A stretch of DNA of 54,429 nt, taken from Chara braunii. Lineage: Eukaryota > Streptophyta > Charophyceae > Charales > Characeae. The notes beneath the pieces were generated by a model that had not been told where the DNA came from, ran no database searches, and saw nothing but the letters and a program-made list of their open reading frames with translations. Positions 44,641 to 54,429 of the stretch are shown one piece after another (position 1 is the first letter of the stretch; the number at the start of each line of letters is the position of its first letter). The stretch covers positions 529,553 to 583,981 of the forward strand of contig BFEA01000666.1 in the NCBI GenBank assembly GCA_003427395.1, read 5' to 3'. The position numbers were made by a program, and so were the translations under genes.

Positions 44641-45507
44641 GCTCGGCTGGTATTGTGGAAAAGTGCGGAATGTGATTGTGAAGTTTGGGACAAGCCGTTT
44701 AATACCCTTATTGACACAGGGTCTTCTGTCGTGGCCATATCATTGGATACTGTAAAAAAGACGGGACGACTGGGCTTCATTCTTCCTCAATCTGGCAAAG
44801 ACAATTATGTCTCTGCCGACGAGGAGGCAATGAACATCGTAAGCATTATTGAGAACGTGGTTGTAAAAGTCGGGCGAGTACACGTCCTTGTTAACGCACT
44901 CGTAATAGATGTACGTTCCTATTCTGTGTTATTGGGATTACCTTGGGCGATGGCGGTAGGCGCACGTGTGCATTTCGACTCGAGACAATTGGTGCTCACA
45001 CAAACTGGGGGAAAGCCTCAAACGGTCTCTTTGCGAGTTTCCACCCGAACGATAAAACGGGTCCCTAACTCGGCCCAAATTGGGACGATTCGATGCATTG
45101 ATCCCGAGGAGTGCTCTCCCTCGGACATCAGTGATGGAATCAGGGAACAAGAATACGAAGAAAAGCTGCCCAGCGAAGATGAATGGAAGCACCTGGTTGA
45201 ACTTTTCGAACACGAAAACCCCGAGGAATTTCAAGTGTGCCCCGACCCTGCTCGAAGTTTCCACGTGAATTCCGGAGATAGCGCGCTTGCGCCTCTGATA
45301 ACTCAAGTTAGTCTGCCAGTCCTCCTCGGGGAACCCATATTGCAAGTTTCCGATCTGGCTTATGATTTGGAACTCCCTCGCATCTTGTACGAGGGAGCTC
45401 TCTCCTTACGAACGCGTTATCAGCAAAGGGAAGAGTATGTAGACGTTTCTGTTTTTCCACCCCGATTAAATAACAGGGCTAAACGACAAGAGTCACCATC
45501 GCCTTGA
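44641..45507 (+). CDS. Aspartic protease region of element B
   Basis: The frame is open from the Gag TGA to TGA 45505-45507, in the same register as Gag's last part. The active site is NTLIDTGSSVVAISLDTV, the canonical DTGSS of retroviral-type aspartic proteases, followed by the flap region and YSVLLGLPWAMAVGA. The 284-residue segment is longer than a bare protease (about 100 residues); the C-terminal extension (PRILYEGALSLRTRYQ) is conserved with element A (LYEGIAPLLTKYR). It has no in-frame ATG at the start, so expression may need readthrough or a start lost by mutation. Confidence 0.85.
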   Translation, partial: ARLVLWKSAECDCEVWDKPFNTLIDTGSSVVAISLDTVKKTGRLGFILPQSGKDNYVSADEEAMNIVSIIENVVVKVGRVHVLVNALVIDVRSYSVLLGLPWAMAVGARVHFDSRQLVLTQTGGKPQTVSLRVSTRTIKRVPNSAQIGTIRCIDPEECSPSDISDGIREQEYEEKLPSEDEWKHLVELFEHENPEEFQVCPDPARSFHVNSGDSALAPLITQVSLPVLLGEPILQVSDLAYDLELPRILYEGALSLRTRYQQREEYVDVSVFPPRLNNRAKRQESPSP

Positions 45508-47317
45508 TTAAACAAGAGGATGAAGCACCGATAAATAATGTACCTAATCTGATGCAAGAAATGGCGGATCTAACAGGGCTAACTGTGGAACCGACCTCGG
45601 TTGGTTCAGAAACTGACGCTGAAACTGAAAAAACAGAGATGATCAGCCATGCTGAGTCCCAGATGATAGTAACTGTCTTCTCTCTTCGCACCAGTAGTTC
45701 CGTTTTTTCTAGTGTCCATGATCGACGAGAACGGCCGGTTGATTGGATCGATATGCCCCTTAAGATTTCCGGGGAATCAACGATCACCTTGCCAGGTCAC
45801 GTTCCCGCGCAACTTCGGAAATCGTTTATTCGTGTGTTAAATGGCTGCGAAGAAGTATTGAATATACACGATAACGACATCGGCTTAACTAATGTGATCG
45901 AGCATGCCATTCTCACGGGAAATCATCCACCCATTAGTTGCGCTCCCTACCGATACTCGCCAGCTCTAAGGGCGGCCGCTTTTTAGCGGATTAAGGAGTT
46001 CGAAGCTAATGGATGGATCGAACCCGCTATAGGTCCATGGTCTTTCCCTGTCGTGATCGTACCTAAAAAGTTTGGAGGGATTCGCATTTGCATTGATTAT
46101 CGAAAGTTGAATGATATCACGATCAAAGATGTGTATCCCCTCCCCCGAATTGATGAGTTGTTGGATGCGATTGGGAGTGCTCGATTTTTCAGCAAAATTG
46201 ATGTTCGCCATGGGTTTCATCATCTTCTTGTTCATGAGGAAGATCGTCCGAAAACAGCGTTCGTGCTTTTCGAAGGTACACGGCAGTGGATTCGATGTCC
46301 GATGGGTATCTGCAATGCCCCTGCGACCCTTCAGCGGGCCATGAACATGGCTTTTCAGAATTTCGTGAGGAAGACTCGTTTGACGCAGAGCATCATCAAC
46401 TACTGTGTGATTGTGTACATGGATGACATCCTGGTGTATTTGAGTTCCTACGAGGGACACGTGCAGCACATCGATTGGGCACTGCATGCGTTACGAGATG
46501 CAGGTTTCAAAGTGGCGCTTGAGAAGTGTCAGTTTTTCCTCACCACCATCTCCTTCCTAGGCACGTGGTGACAGACGAGGGACTCCAACCGGAACCGCAG
46601 AAAATGGCGGCTGTCAGGGACGCGCCGGTGCCTACGACTATCACGCAAGTTCGCGCCTTTCTGGGCCTAGCCTCGTACTACCAACGATTTATCAAGGGCT
46701 TCGCGGCGATTGCGGGACCCCTCACAAATCTGCTGCGCAAGGATCAGCCGTTGATCTGGACGCCGGAATGCAATCAAGCGTTTTCCACACTCAAGGCCGC
46801 TCTCATTTCGGCTCTGGTCCTTATAAGACCGGATCCCGAAAAACCTTTTGTTCTCATCACTGACTGGCAGCCAGAGGCGATTTCGGCGATCCTTGCCCAA
46901 GTGGAACCAAGCGGACTCGAGAGTGTGGTGGAGTATGCGTCCAAATCAGTGCCCGCCTGCAAGCGCAACTACGCCGCTCCAACGGGTGAATGCTATGCGG
47001 CTCTCTGGGGAATCAGTCACTTTCGTGCTTACCTGTACGGGCGAAGATTCACCCTGGTGACTGATCATGAACCCCTGTTGGCTCTGAAGAAGTCGAAGGA
47101 TTACTCGGGCATAATCGGGCGATGGGCAACGGTGCTGCAGAGCATGGACTTTGACATTCGTCACCGGAAGCACGAGAGACACGGGAATGCAGACGGACTG
47201 ACACGGCTGCACCGGCTTGAGAAAGTTCCGAAGAATAAGGAGGTAATTCCATGGAACGAACCTAAACAGGAGGTTGGACCCCGATACGGCCAAGTGGAGA
47301 TTTTGTCGACGCAATAA
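45504..47317 (+). pseudogene. Reverse transcriptase-RNase H of element B, interrupted
   Basis: The frame overlaps the protease stop (TTGATT here; ATGATG in element A). RT signatures: GWIEPAIGPWSFPVVIVPKK, IRICIDYRKLNDI, FSKIDVRHGFHHLLV, PMGICNAPATLQ and catalytic YMDD near 46420. RNase H: LITDWQPEAISAIL and VTDHEPLLALKK. Lesions are a TAG at 45984 and a frameshift near 46560 in SFLG/YVVT, after which the frame is open to TAA 47315. The enzyme makes cDNA from element RNA and removes the RNA strand. Confidence 0.92.
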
Positions 47318-47387
47318 GTGACACGAGGACTAATTTATCTGTTCCACTCCCTCCACAAGTCAGTCCCATCTCTCCTCCTCTGTCATC

Positions 47388-49121
47388 ATGACTACCCCAC
47401 TCACCTCCGCAACCCCTTCATCTCCTACTAATTTTGCCCCTCTCACGTCCTCCGCTTTCTTCGCCACCCTCCCCGATAAATTCTTTTATTTTTGCACGTG
47501 TATAGCACGAGTTTATGAGGTCGACTGTCATCCTTTCGAGACCGGGTTTGTCGATTGGGTAGAATGTGCCACGTGTGTCAACCGTGCGCATGGGGCCTGT
47601 GTTCGATATCGGACGAGTAGCAAGGAATGGAGGTGCCCCCTGTGTAGAACGAACAAGCTCCCTACGGATGTTCGATTCGAGCCCGCCCGTACGGACGGCC
47701 CTGAATACGACGAAAAATATCGACGAGCGGAGGTTTGGACAGATAAAATTTTATTAGCAAAATTAGCGGGATTATCGTTGGGCCACCTCACCAAGCACGA
47801 CATACGTAGGGCAACCGAGAGATCTCGGGACTATCGATGGATCAACGTCATTTGGAAAAGTGTAAAACTGACGGATCAGATTCGTGGTTGACGGTTTCCC
47901 ATCCATTCCAGAGATATGATTGGATCCGATCTGCTATCGAAGAACAGGCCGCTTATTTTGCAATACGTATCACAGAAGCAACTGTAGACCAGAACCGATG
48001 GTTCTGGTCCAATATACGAGATGACGTCAAGTACATTGTCGCTAACTGTCTGGTCTGTGCCATTGATCGCGCCCCTATACGGCGACCACACACGATCGTA
48101 CCAACGGAAGTAGAGCGTCCTTTCCAGCGAGTCAGTATGGACACGACAGATATTGACGTGCCACCTAGCCCAAACCACTCAGAATATTCTATCCTGTTAG
48201 TTTTAATTGACCATTTTTTCAAATACATCGAAGTCTATCCCTGTAAGACCCGAAAGGCCACAGAAATAGCCACGTACATCGAACGATTCCTCTATACCCA
48301 CCTAGATACGGAAGAAATTCTAACTGACAATGGGTCGGAATTCAAAGGTGAGGTAGAAGAACTGCTCGCGCGAAGGGGCGTCACACTCCGACATACGACA
48401 CCCCACGTGTCCAAGTCGAACGGGTTGGCCGAGAATGTCAACCGTATGATTAAAACCGCCCTTCGCATGAACTTAGCGGCACACGACACGCGTCCTTGGC
48501 CCGAGATCGTATATCAGATCGTCGGGATCCACCGGGCCACCCCTCATGAATCTACGGGGTCTACCCCCTTTCAGCTTTGAACTAATAACCTCCCCTGTGT
48601 CGATTACCGGGGTAACTCGGAAATTGTCGAAGCAGGGGGTAGAGACACGCGTGCAGCTCTCAAGGCCAAGGTCAAAAGGTACAATGAGTTAGTGGAACGG
48701 GCCGTCCCGAAGCTGGCCGGAAAAAGGCAAAGGATGACCGAACTGGCCCACGGTAGACAGGTCCGTAGCTACGAGGCCCGGAATGGAAATGCTGGGACCC
48801 AGTACCAATATAAATTAGGGGACCTAGTGCAGGTACGTAAATGTGCACGTGACCGGAAACTCGCTCCCTCCCAAGTTCTCCGGCTATTTTCGCGTTGTCG
48901 AACTCGGACCCAACGGCGCCAACATGGTGCGCATCGCGCCTGAAGCTAGTGTCAGCCATAGCTCTGTCCCCATCATCCGGCATACCTCCTACCTCCGTCT
49001 TCTTCCTCCTTCTGAGCTTCCTCCCTTTTCTTCCTCGGAAAGCGAGCAGAACGACGACGATCTAACTCTCTCTCCTCTTTCTCCCTCTTGTCCTTCGTCC
49101 TCCTCTCCCACCTCGCCATGA
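47388..49121 (+). pseudogene. Integrase with PHD-type zinc finger, element B, interrupted
   Basis: Own ATG 71 nt after the RT-RNase H stop. The N-terminal finger retains CATC, AHGAC and CPLC in the C4HC3 layout, but the first Cys is Phe (FFYFC). A frameshift near 47845 leads to the HHCC region, where both His positions are Ile and Tyr while CLVC remains. The core is preserved: VSMDTTD, LTDNGSEFKGE, NGLAEN. TGA 48578 replaces an Arg and a frameshift near 48870 leads to the C-terminal core KFSGYFRVVELGPNG. The protein ends with a Ser-rich tail at the TGA of ATGA (49118-49121). Confidence 0.88.
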
Positions 49122-49599
49122 GTTTTATCACGGAGCGGGTTCTTGACGCGCAGCTGTTGCAGCCGCGTGGCCACATCTCAGAGATTCGACAAGTTTGTCA
49201 CCCTCGGCTCAATGCGGATCTTCGGCGTCTAATGCGATTCTCCTGCGACGAAGGTATCTGTGCTGCCGCCGCGTTTCGGATCGAAGAAAGTCCTCACGCA
49301 GTGGTATTCGCGGAGGTAACCGCAGTTCATCGGCGAGCGGGTCCAGGACGAGCCACGTCACCACGGTGGCGACATTCACCGGCGACATCAGCTCAGTCAA
49401 TCTGCTGTGGCATACCGCAATCTTGACCTCGCTGCGTGAGTGGACGGAGCAAATGTCTTACCTGTGGCAGCACGTTCTCGTCCGATAGGGGTATAACATC
49501 ATCCCGATCTTTACACCGGATCTAGACAATATTCGCCGATCACCGCGCGAGCGTCCAGTTGCGATCCCAACTCTCGCCCCCTTCCCACATCCCCAATGA
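49118..49599 (+). pseudogene. ORF4 of element B, frameshifted
   Basis: ATG overlaps the integrase stop as ATGA. The first part (MSFITERVLDAQLL, IRQVCHPRLNADLRRLMRFS) matches element A. A frameshift near 49350 moves to the register of VATFTGDISSVNLLW. A TAG at 49486 follows, yet the same register continues to the conserved end PFPHPQ and stop at 49597-49599. Function unknown. Confidence 0.72.
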
Positions 49600-50588
49600 A
49601 CCACGCTGATCTTCTCGCTCCTCTCTCTATCTTTGGTCTTCCCTCTCTCTTCCCCACCTTCTGGCAGTCTGATCTTCATCCTTCTCTTTCCTTCTCGTTC
49701 GAGCCTCTTTCAGTCCCTCTTATCAATCCTGGATATTGGCGGTTGTGGCGCAAAACATTTGAGGAGTTGTCTTTCTGCCTGGCCAGAGTATAGGTGACGT
49801 GGACGGGTACTAGCGAGCATCCCACGTGGATCGAGAATCCGGAGCTGCTGATCATACAGGCTTGGAGGACTAACGTGGAAGGAGATCTTCTTGGCTTTCT
49901 CTTCGGATCGCTACGGCCGGGTCAACGCCACCTGATTGTGCAGGAGCTTATCGCACCGATCGTGCAATTGGCGGACGATCTCTCGCCCGACATCTACTTT
50001 CAGAGTGACGACAGTCCTGCTCCGTACATTTTCGAGCGATCATTGGACCCATACCTTCAGTGGACTGCGTGCTGTGAGGAACCTAGGGACGAGGATACGC
50101 TACCATCGCGACAGGAGTACCTGAAGCCGTACGAAATCATCCCTCACGCCTTCTATCCGAGGGCAGAGGAAGTGGTGATCGACGACGATGAAGAAGAAGA
50201 CGACGACGAAGAAACATCGGAGGAGGGAAGCTATAGTGAACATAGCGAGGGCGAGCTGAGCAAAGGAGAAGAGGAGGAAGAGGAAACCGGGTCCGAGTGG
50301 GAAGCCTTGCCGGACGAAGCGACGCGCACAGGAACGGAGGCAGACGATCCGGAAGCGGAGCAAAAGCATGAACAAATTGCCACCGGGAAGCGCCAACTGG
50401 AGTTCGCCAGCCAAGCTAGCCTGCGCATCGGCAACGATCCGACCAGGGATCCAGAGCCGCCGAAGCCCGAAGATGGCGACCCTGCAGCCGCCACCTCAAG
50501 TACTGCGCAACGGAGACGGAGCCGATCCCCCTCCTCCCCCAGCCCCACCCGTCCCCCAGTTCCCCCACGTACCGATGCAACGTGGTAG
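49596..50588 (+). pseudogene. ORF5 of element B, acidic and Arg/Ser-rich, one nonsense codon
   Basis: ATG overlaps the ORF4 stop as ATGA. One register runs 330 codons to TAG 50586 with a single internal TAG at 49791. The N-terminal domain (LPSLFPTFWQSDLHPSLSF; GDLLGFLFGSLRPGQ; DPYLQWTACCEE) is well conserved with element A. It is followed by an acidic tract (DDDEEEDDDEE, GELSKGEEEEEE), a basic GKRQLEFAS segment shared with A, and an RRRSRSPSSPSP tail. The layout suggests a nuclear nucleic-acid or histone-binding protein. No named family is recognised. Confidence 0.75.
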
Positions 50589-50869
50589 AAGTTTACTGCA
50601 TCGCCACGGGGACAATCCTCCCTTGCCGCCACTTCGAGATCTTTCAGGCGGCGCTCTTCCGCACCCTTTCCTCCTTCTATCGCGACTACCTCTCTTCCCT
50701 TCCCCGCACTGGCGATCATTTCCCCCACTTTCATCGGATCATCCGATATGAGGAGCTCCCGGTGACGATGGAAGGGATGAATCGCTTCCTACCCCCACTT
50801 CCTCCCCATCATCCCCGCGAGACCCCCTCCATGTACCGCCTCTACTCGCCTATTCCAACTAGGCGGTAG
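50582..50869 (+). CDS. ORF6 of element B, small conserved protein
   Basis: Intact for 95 codons. It starts at GTG (50582) where element A has ATG and overlaps the ORF5 stop by 7 nt (GTGGTAG), so the original ATG was probably lost by an A-to-G change. It contains FQAALFRTLSSFYRDYLSSL and FPHFHRIIRYEELP, both matched in element A. No membrane segment or known motif. It is the last ORF before the 3' LTR. Confidence 0.68.
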   Translation: MVEVYCIATGTILPCRHFEIFQAALFRTLSSFYRDYLSSLPRTGDHFPHFHRIIRYEELPVTMEGMNRFLPPLPPHHPRETPSMYRLYSPIPTRR

Positions 50870-52164
50870 GCCCAAATCACATAACCCCCCCCCCCCCTCC
50901 TCTCCTCATCACCACGAATAAGTAAGCTTCGCAAAGATCCCGCCATCGACTATGACGTCAACCTACGCTCTGATTCGACGAGCGGCAACGAGCTGGGGTG
51001 CAGAGCACACGGAGATCAGGCGGACCGTGATGGCGTCACCTGGACGATCTCTACAGGGCAGGGGGTTGCATATGACAGTACCGCGGAGGTCTTGCCACGG
51101 ATGTTGTCACCATCTCATTCGCGGCTCAGTTACCAGTCCTTGTGCTTCTTTCTGGAGCTCTGATTGATGTGTTTGGTTACTCATGGATCACTCTGTTCCG
51201 CCATCACATGCAATCAGGAGATCGCATAATTTTGGAACCCCCTACGCGTCACATATATGACGAACCACTTCCCGAACCCGTGCCATCTTTCGTACCCCTT
51301 CTCTTGCTTGTATCATACCAACCCCAGAAAAACCCTGTCTCGATTTCTTGTTTTCAGATGCCGCATTTTTCATTTTTCTGAAAGTTTTTTCGACTTCTGG
51401 GATCTGTATTTCCTTTTTGCAAGTCGGGAAATACATGGGAATTTACGTGCGCCTTAGCGAGCACACTGGGAATTGGGCTCGGCAGTTGGGAACTCCGGGA
51501 TAAGCGGGACTTCGACGTGTCCTTTTCGAGTGTGTAAATGTTCTTGGCCGCATCGAGGAAAACTCTAGGAATTTTGCGTGAATACGAATAGGCGTAGGAT
51601 TTTCTTTTCCCGCGTCGCTTTTTTGCGCGCGGATATGGTGATTTCAATTTTGAATTAGGAGAGAAGCAAGTCGTAACTGTTTCAGTGCCATTTTTTATTT
51701 TTTTTTTGACGGCGCCACGTATGCAGGGCTTTCTCCTCTCTGTCCCCAGCATCGCTCCCTCCCCTGCCTCCCTTCCCTTCTCCCTCCTTTTTCTCTCTCC
51801 CCGTAACTGTTTTTCTTCTCTCTCTCTCTCTCTCCCGCCCTGATTTTTGCGTGTCCATTCCCCTTTCTTGATCATCTGAATCTTGGACCGGTCTTGCGCT
51901 ACTTCTCGTGCCTTTTCTCTTCTCACTCTCTGAGCCTGGCGCACGACGCCCGGTCGATCCATCGATAACTCCCACTCGCCAATCAGGTGCGCGGATCAAT
52001 AGAACCTTCCTATTGCGCGGCGAATCTGATTGGTTGAGCCTTGAGTTTCGAGGGATCAACATGGCGTTCGTAGAGCACTCTTCTCAAAGTCTTCTCCTCC
52101 TGCTTCTCCTCTAACACCTCAGCTTTCCCGTCGACTTCTCCCCCTTCTATCTCCCNTGTCGCAA

Positions 52165-52172
52165 CTATAAAA
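52165..52172 (+). promoter_or_regulatory. TATA box of the element B 3' LTR
   Basis: CTATAAAA in the same context as the 5' LTR. Confidence 0.7.
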
Positions 52173-53137
52173 CCCGCAAGCGCGTCCGCAAATCTCTCTT
52201 ACGTTCTCGACTCTCAAGCCAGCTTCCGGGAAGCAGTGGCTAGGCAGAGTGCTTGAAGCGAGTCGGAAAGTCCTGTCGGGCTGACGATAGGCTAGTCGGT
52301 TGCGCGCTAGATCGCCACAACGGATGATGGCAGCGGGGTGACGATCGCAGTGGTGGGAATTAGCAAGCGGCGGCCAGGATCTTTGGTGCGGGTATGAGGA
52401 TCGATGATCGGAGTTGAGTTGATTGGCCCGAGGCCATATTGGAATTAACGGCGAATGCGCCTTTGTTGCGGATTGTTATCTTTGGCGTGGGTGTACGGCG
52501 GCAACGCCGAACTTCTCTTTTTCCGGACCTTGTCATCTTCTATTTTGATTTTCTTTCCCTCTCTCTCTCTCTCTGTCTTTCTTTCTCTTCCTCTTTTTGA
52601 ATGATGATGCGTCCAAATGATTGTCCCTCTCCTGAATGGGAATGAGTTTGCATCCTGTTTTTGTGTGAAAGAACTTCTTCCGAAACTCTTCCATTAGTTT
52701 CCTGGGTAATCCCCTTACGCAAGGACCCTGTCTTCTTGTCTTATGAATGGTGGATGTGTGTGTACTGTGCAAGGCAATCTATCCTTTCCTGTGCATGTCT
52801 AATTTTCGCACCTTCCACAGTGGATGCATGCATGGAGACGTATGACTCTTTTTGATTAGACGATCGTCGTCGGGATTTTGTTCGAGAATGCAAGTGTTTA
52901 GATTTGTAGCTATGATTGCACTGCGCATGCCATCTGCCTTATGCTGTCCGGCATCAGTAGCCGGCCCACGAGGCGGCCTCGAGAAACAAGGCGTCAGGAA
53001 TCAACATCGTGCTGGCTATCTAAAGTTGAGCCGCGATCGGTCCCGTCAGTTGCATGCATGATTAAACTGACGAGTGTTTTTCCCCCATCTTTGGTAGAAA
53101 AGGATTGATTGAGGATTATTTCCTCTTCGTGATTGAT

Positions 53138-53614
53138 ATGTGGACTGACAAGTACCCTCCAATCGGGCGTCAGCCTCCCGTACCTCCTGTACCCACACGA
53201 CCTTTTCCCTACAACGAGGAAAGGACACGTGTATGCGAGTGGGACGTACGAGAAGCTGTCCCACAGATCGGCGGGCGATACTACTTCCCCCCGGCAAACC
53301 GTTGTTCGGGGTTCGTAGAGGCTGGGTTTGTTATTATTGACACACACTTCCCACCCTACTCGATATTGCTCCCCTTTAACGAACTAATCATTATCCCATG
53401 GACGGCAATAGCGGCCCATTTGCCTCAGACCCTGTGCACAGAGTGCCAACATTTTGATCACTACGAAGCGAAGGGCTTCCACTACCGAATACGGTGTGAG
53501 GACGAGCACAAGGAGAGAGCCACGCGTCTGCGACCCTCCTCATCAAACTCAGAACTGACCAAAGAGACACGCGAAACGTGCCAAAGCCCTTCCTTTCTAA
53601 ACGACGGGGCGTAG
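53138..53614 (+). CDS. LTR-encoded ORF, element B 3' LTR, intact
   Basis: ATG at 53138 (the frame is open from 53105) opens 158 codons: MWTDKYPPIGRQPPVPPVPT, a Pro-rich start, then GGRYYFPPANRCSGFVEAGF, IIDTHFPPYSILLPF, PWTAIAAHLP and CTECQHFDHYEAKGFHY. The C-x2-C pair plus His residues could bind zinc. The C-terminal core aligns with the LTR ORF of element A. It lies about 970 nt downstream of the LTR TATA box; in the 5' LTR the equivalent gene would precede gag on the genomic RNA. Confidence 0.65.
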   Translation: MWTDKYPPIGRQPPVPPVPTRPFPYNEERTRVCEWDVREAVPQIGGRYYFPPANRCSGFVEAGFVIIDTHFPPYSILLPFNELIIIPWTAIAAHLPQTLCTECQHFDHYEAKGFHYRIRCEDEHKERATRLRPSSSNSELTKETRETCQSPSFLNDGA

Positions 53615-53889
53615 CACGGTGGGAAGCCCGACAATATTTGCATCTCTTCGCGCCTTGTCCGTGCGCGCATTCCACGACGCGCGAAAACAATCGACTTGCT
53701 TCATCGGACCAACACGGGGGATTTCAGTCCCATCTGTGTCCCCACACTCAATTTTCCAAAAATCCTTGGCACACCCCATCTTGCTGTTTTTCTGGGCCTC
53801 TTTCCGCACAGTTAACACTCCGAACGAAAGACAGCACAGGGCGTGAGGTTAGCGCGTCACAAACATGCTCTGCGATTGGAGCGGATGAA

Positions 53890-54330
53890 AATCAAGTAAG
53901 AGAAAAGGATTCAGTTGGTTTTTGAGAACATGGGCAAAAGGCAACCGGCTGGTGTCAGTTTCACAGGACATGAAGTTAACCATCAAGAACTGGCTGAGCT
54001 ATGAAAATTTTAAAAGTCCTTTGCTCAGATGTACAATTGGCCTACCCGAACGTTTGTTTGGAATTTTTCGCTTATTAAGAGCTAGGCCACTTTTTCCCCC
54101 AGAGAGAGCGGGGTTATAGCTCTCAAGCTTTAAGGATTCAATTTGGAAAGTGATTGAAGGAACTGGGTTTTTCAGGGGACACTGGAGCCGGTTTCTAGCA
54201 CGAGCCTAAGCTGGGTAATGGCCCCCATATTTCTTGTCCCTCCGGGTCGAATTGTGACGTCCCTGGCCTCTTCATTCCATTTTGAGCAATATAACCTCAA
54301 CTCTCCAAAACAATAATAATAAAAAAAAGA
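53890..54330 (+). mobile_element. LINE 3' end, plus strand
   Basis: 54175-54285 (AAGCTGGGTAATGGCCCCCA) is related to the 3' UTR of the minus-strand LINE at 38041-38135. It is followed by an A-rich tail (AATAATAATAAAAAAAAG near 54310-54330). The upstream part has stops in all frames and is probably UTR or decayed ORF2. Confidence 0.65.
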
Positions 54331-54384
54331 AAGTCGCCACAGCATGCAAATCGCGACTTCAGAAACGTACTTCACATATGAACT

Positions 54385-54385
<1 letters not shown>

Positions 54386-54429
<44 letters not shown>
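54386..54429. repeat. Poly(T) run at the window end
   Basis: At least 44 T, probably the poly(A) tail of a minus-strand retrocopy beyond the window or a contig edge artefact. Confidence 0.9.

Larger units (their letters stand above)
39698..53850 (+). mobile_element. Ty3/gypsy-like LTR retrotransposon B, both LTRs present
   Basis: 5' LTR, primer-binding site, gag (split by a MITE), protease, RT-RNase H, integrase, ORF4, ORF5, ORF6 and 3' LTR, all on the plus strand. The element is about 14 kb including an estimated gap. Domain order places it in Ty3/gypsy. No clear target-site duplication was found, partly because the LTR ends are diverged. Frameshifts and nonsense codons in most ORFs make it defective. 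Confidence 0.94.
51233..53850 (+). repeat. 3' LTR of element B
   Basis: Starts TGGAACCCCCTACGCGTCAC; similarity to the 5' LTR ends at GAGGTT (53845-53850), though the outer end could extend to GCGTCACA as in element A. No classical polypurine tract precedes it, but CAGGAG..GC.TAAT is shared with element A at the same place. It contains the TATA box, an intact LTR ORF and a 222-bp segment (52604-52825) missing from the 5' LTR. Confidence 0.9.

Overview
The window looks like repeat-dominated nuclear DNA of a eukaryote in the green lineage. The clues are plant-type L1 LINE reverse transcriptase, LTR elements whose primer-binding sites match plant-type tRNA-Asp and initiator tRNA-Met 3' ends, a nuclear copy of a mitochondrial nad2 segment, very long microsatellites, and two assembly gaps (19266-20006 and 40193-40837). 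A charophyte alga such as Chara fits, but that is inference. I see no complete host gene. Two weak candidate exons (20699-20743 and 23261-23712, both minus) and a cluster of splice-donor-like sites near 2.3-3.3 kb are the only host-gene hints.

Layout. 1-1757: open LINE reverse-transcriptase frame (minus), running off the left edge. 1758-4780: GC-richer unassigned DNA with a GA microsatellite and TGCTGTGCAG-type repeats. 4781-6010: an array of 18 hairpins with a nearly invariant TAAGT loop and covarying stems. 6011-10700: a degenerate host repeat containing a 183-bp-arm foldback and two small LTR retroelements (TRIM-like, 291-bp LTRs) arranged as a 1.5-kb-arm palindrome. 10700-18060: AT-rich DNA, then degenerate tandem repeats of about 1.1 kb with a MITE inside. 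18183-23870: a minisatellite, a TIR element, microsatellites and two copies of a hairpin lodged between microsatellites. 23870-33079: Ty3/gypsy-like element A, lacking its 5' end. 33098-39697: LINE fragments, a nad2 NUMT, a tRNA-like SINE and a target-site-flanked GA/poly(A) insertion. 39698-53850: Ty3/gypsy-like element B with both ~2.6-kb LTRs. 53890-54429: another LINE 3' end and a terminal poly(T).

Elements A and B are diverged members of one lineage and are the most interesting coding content. The order is Gag, protease, reverse transcriptase-RNase H, integrase, then three extra ORFs (here ORF4, ORF5, ORF6), with yet another ORF inside each LTR downstream of its TATA box. Integrase is a separate ORF whose N-terminus carries a C4HC3 (PHD-type) zinc finger. 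Consecutive ORFs are joined by stop/start overlaps, mostly ATGA, and the integrase/ORF4 and ORF4/ORF5 overlaps are exact in both copies although both are decayed by frameshifts and nonsense mutations. This suggests polycistronic translation by termination-reinitiation. Together with the covarying hairpin array, these are the two best candidates for undescribed biology.
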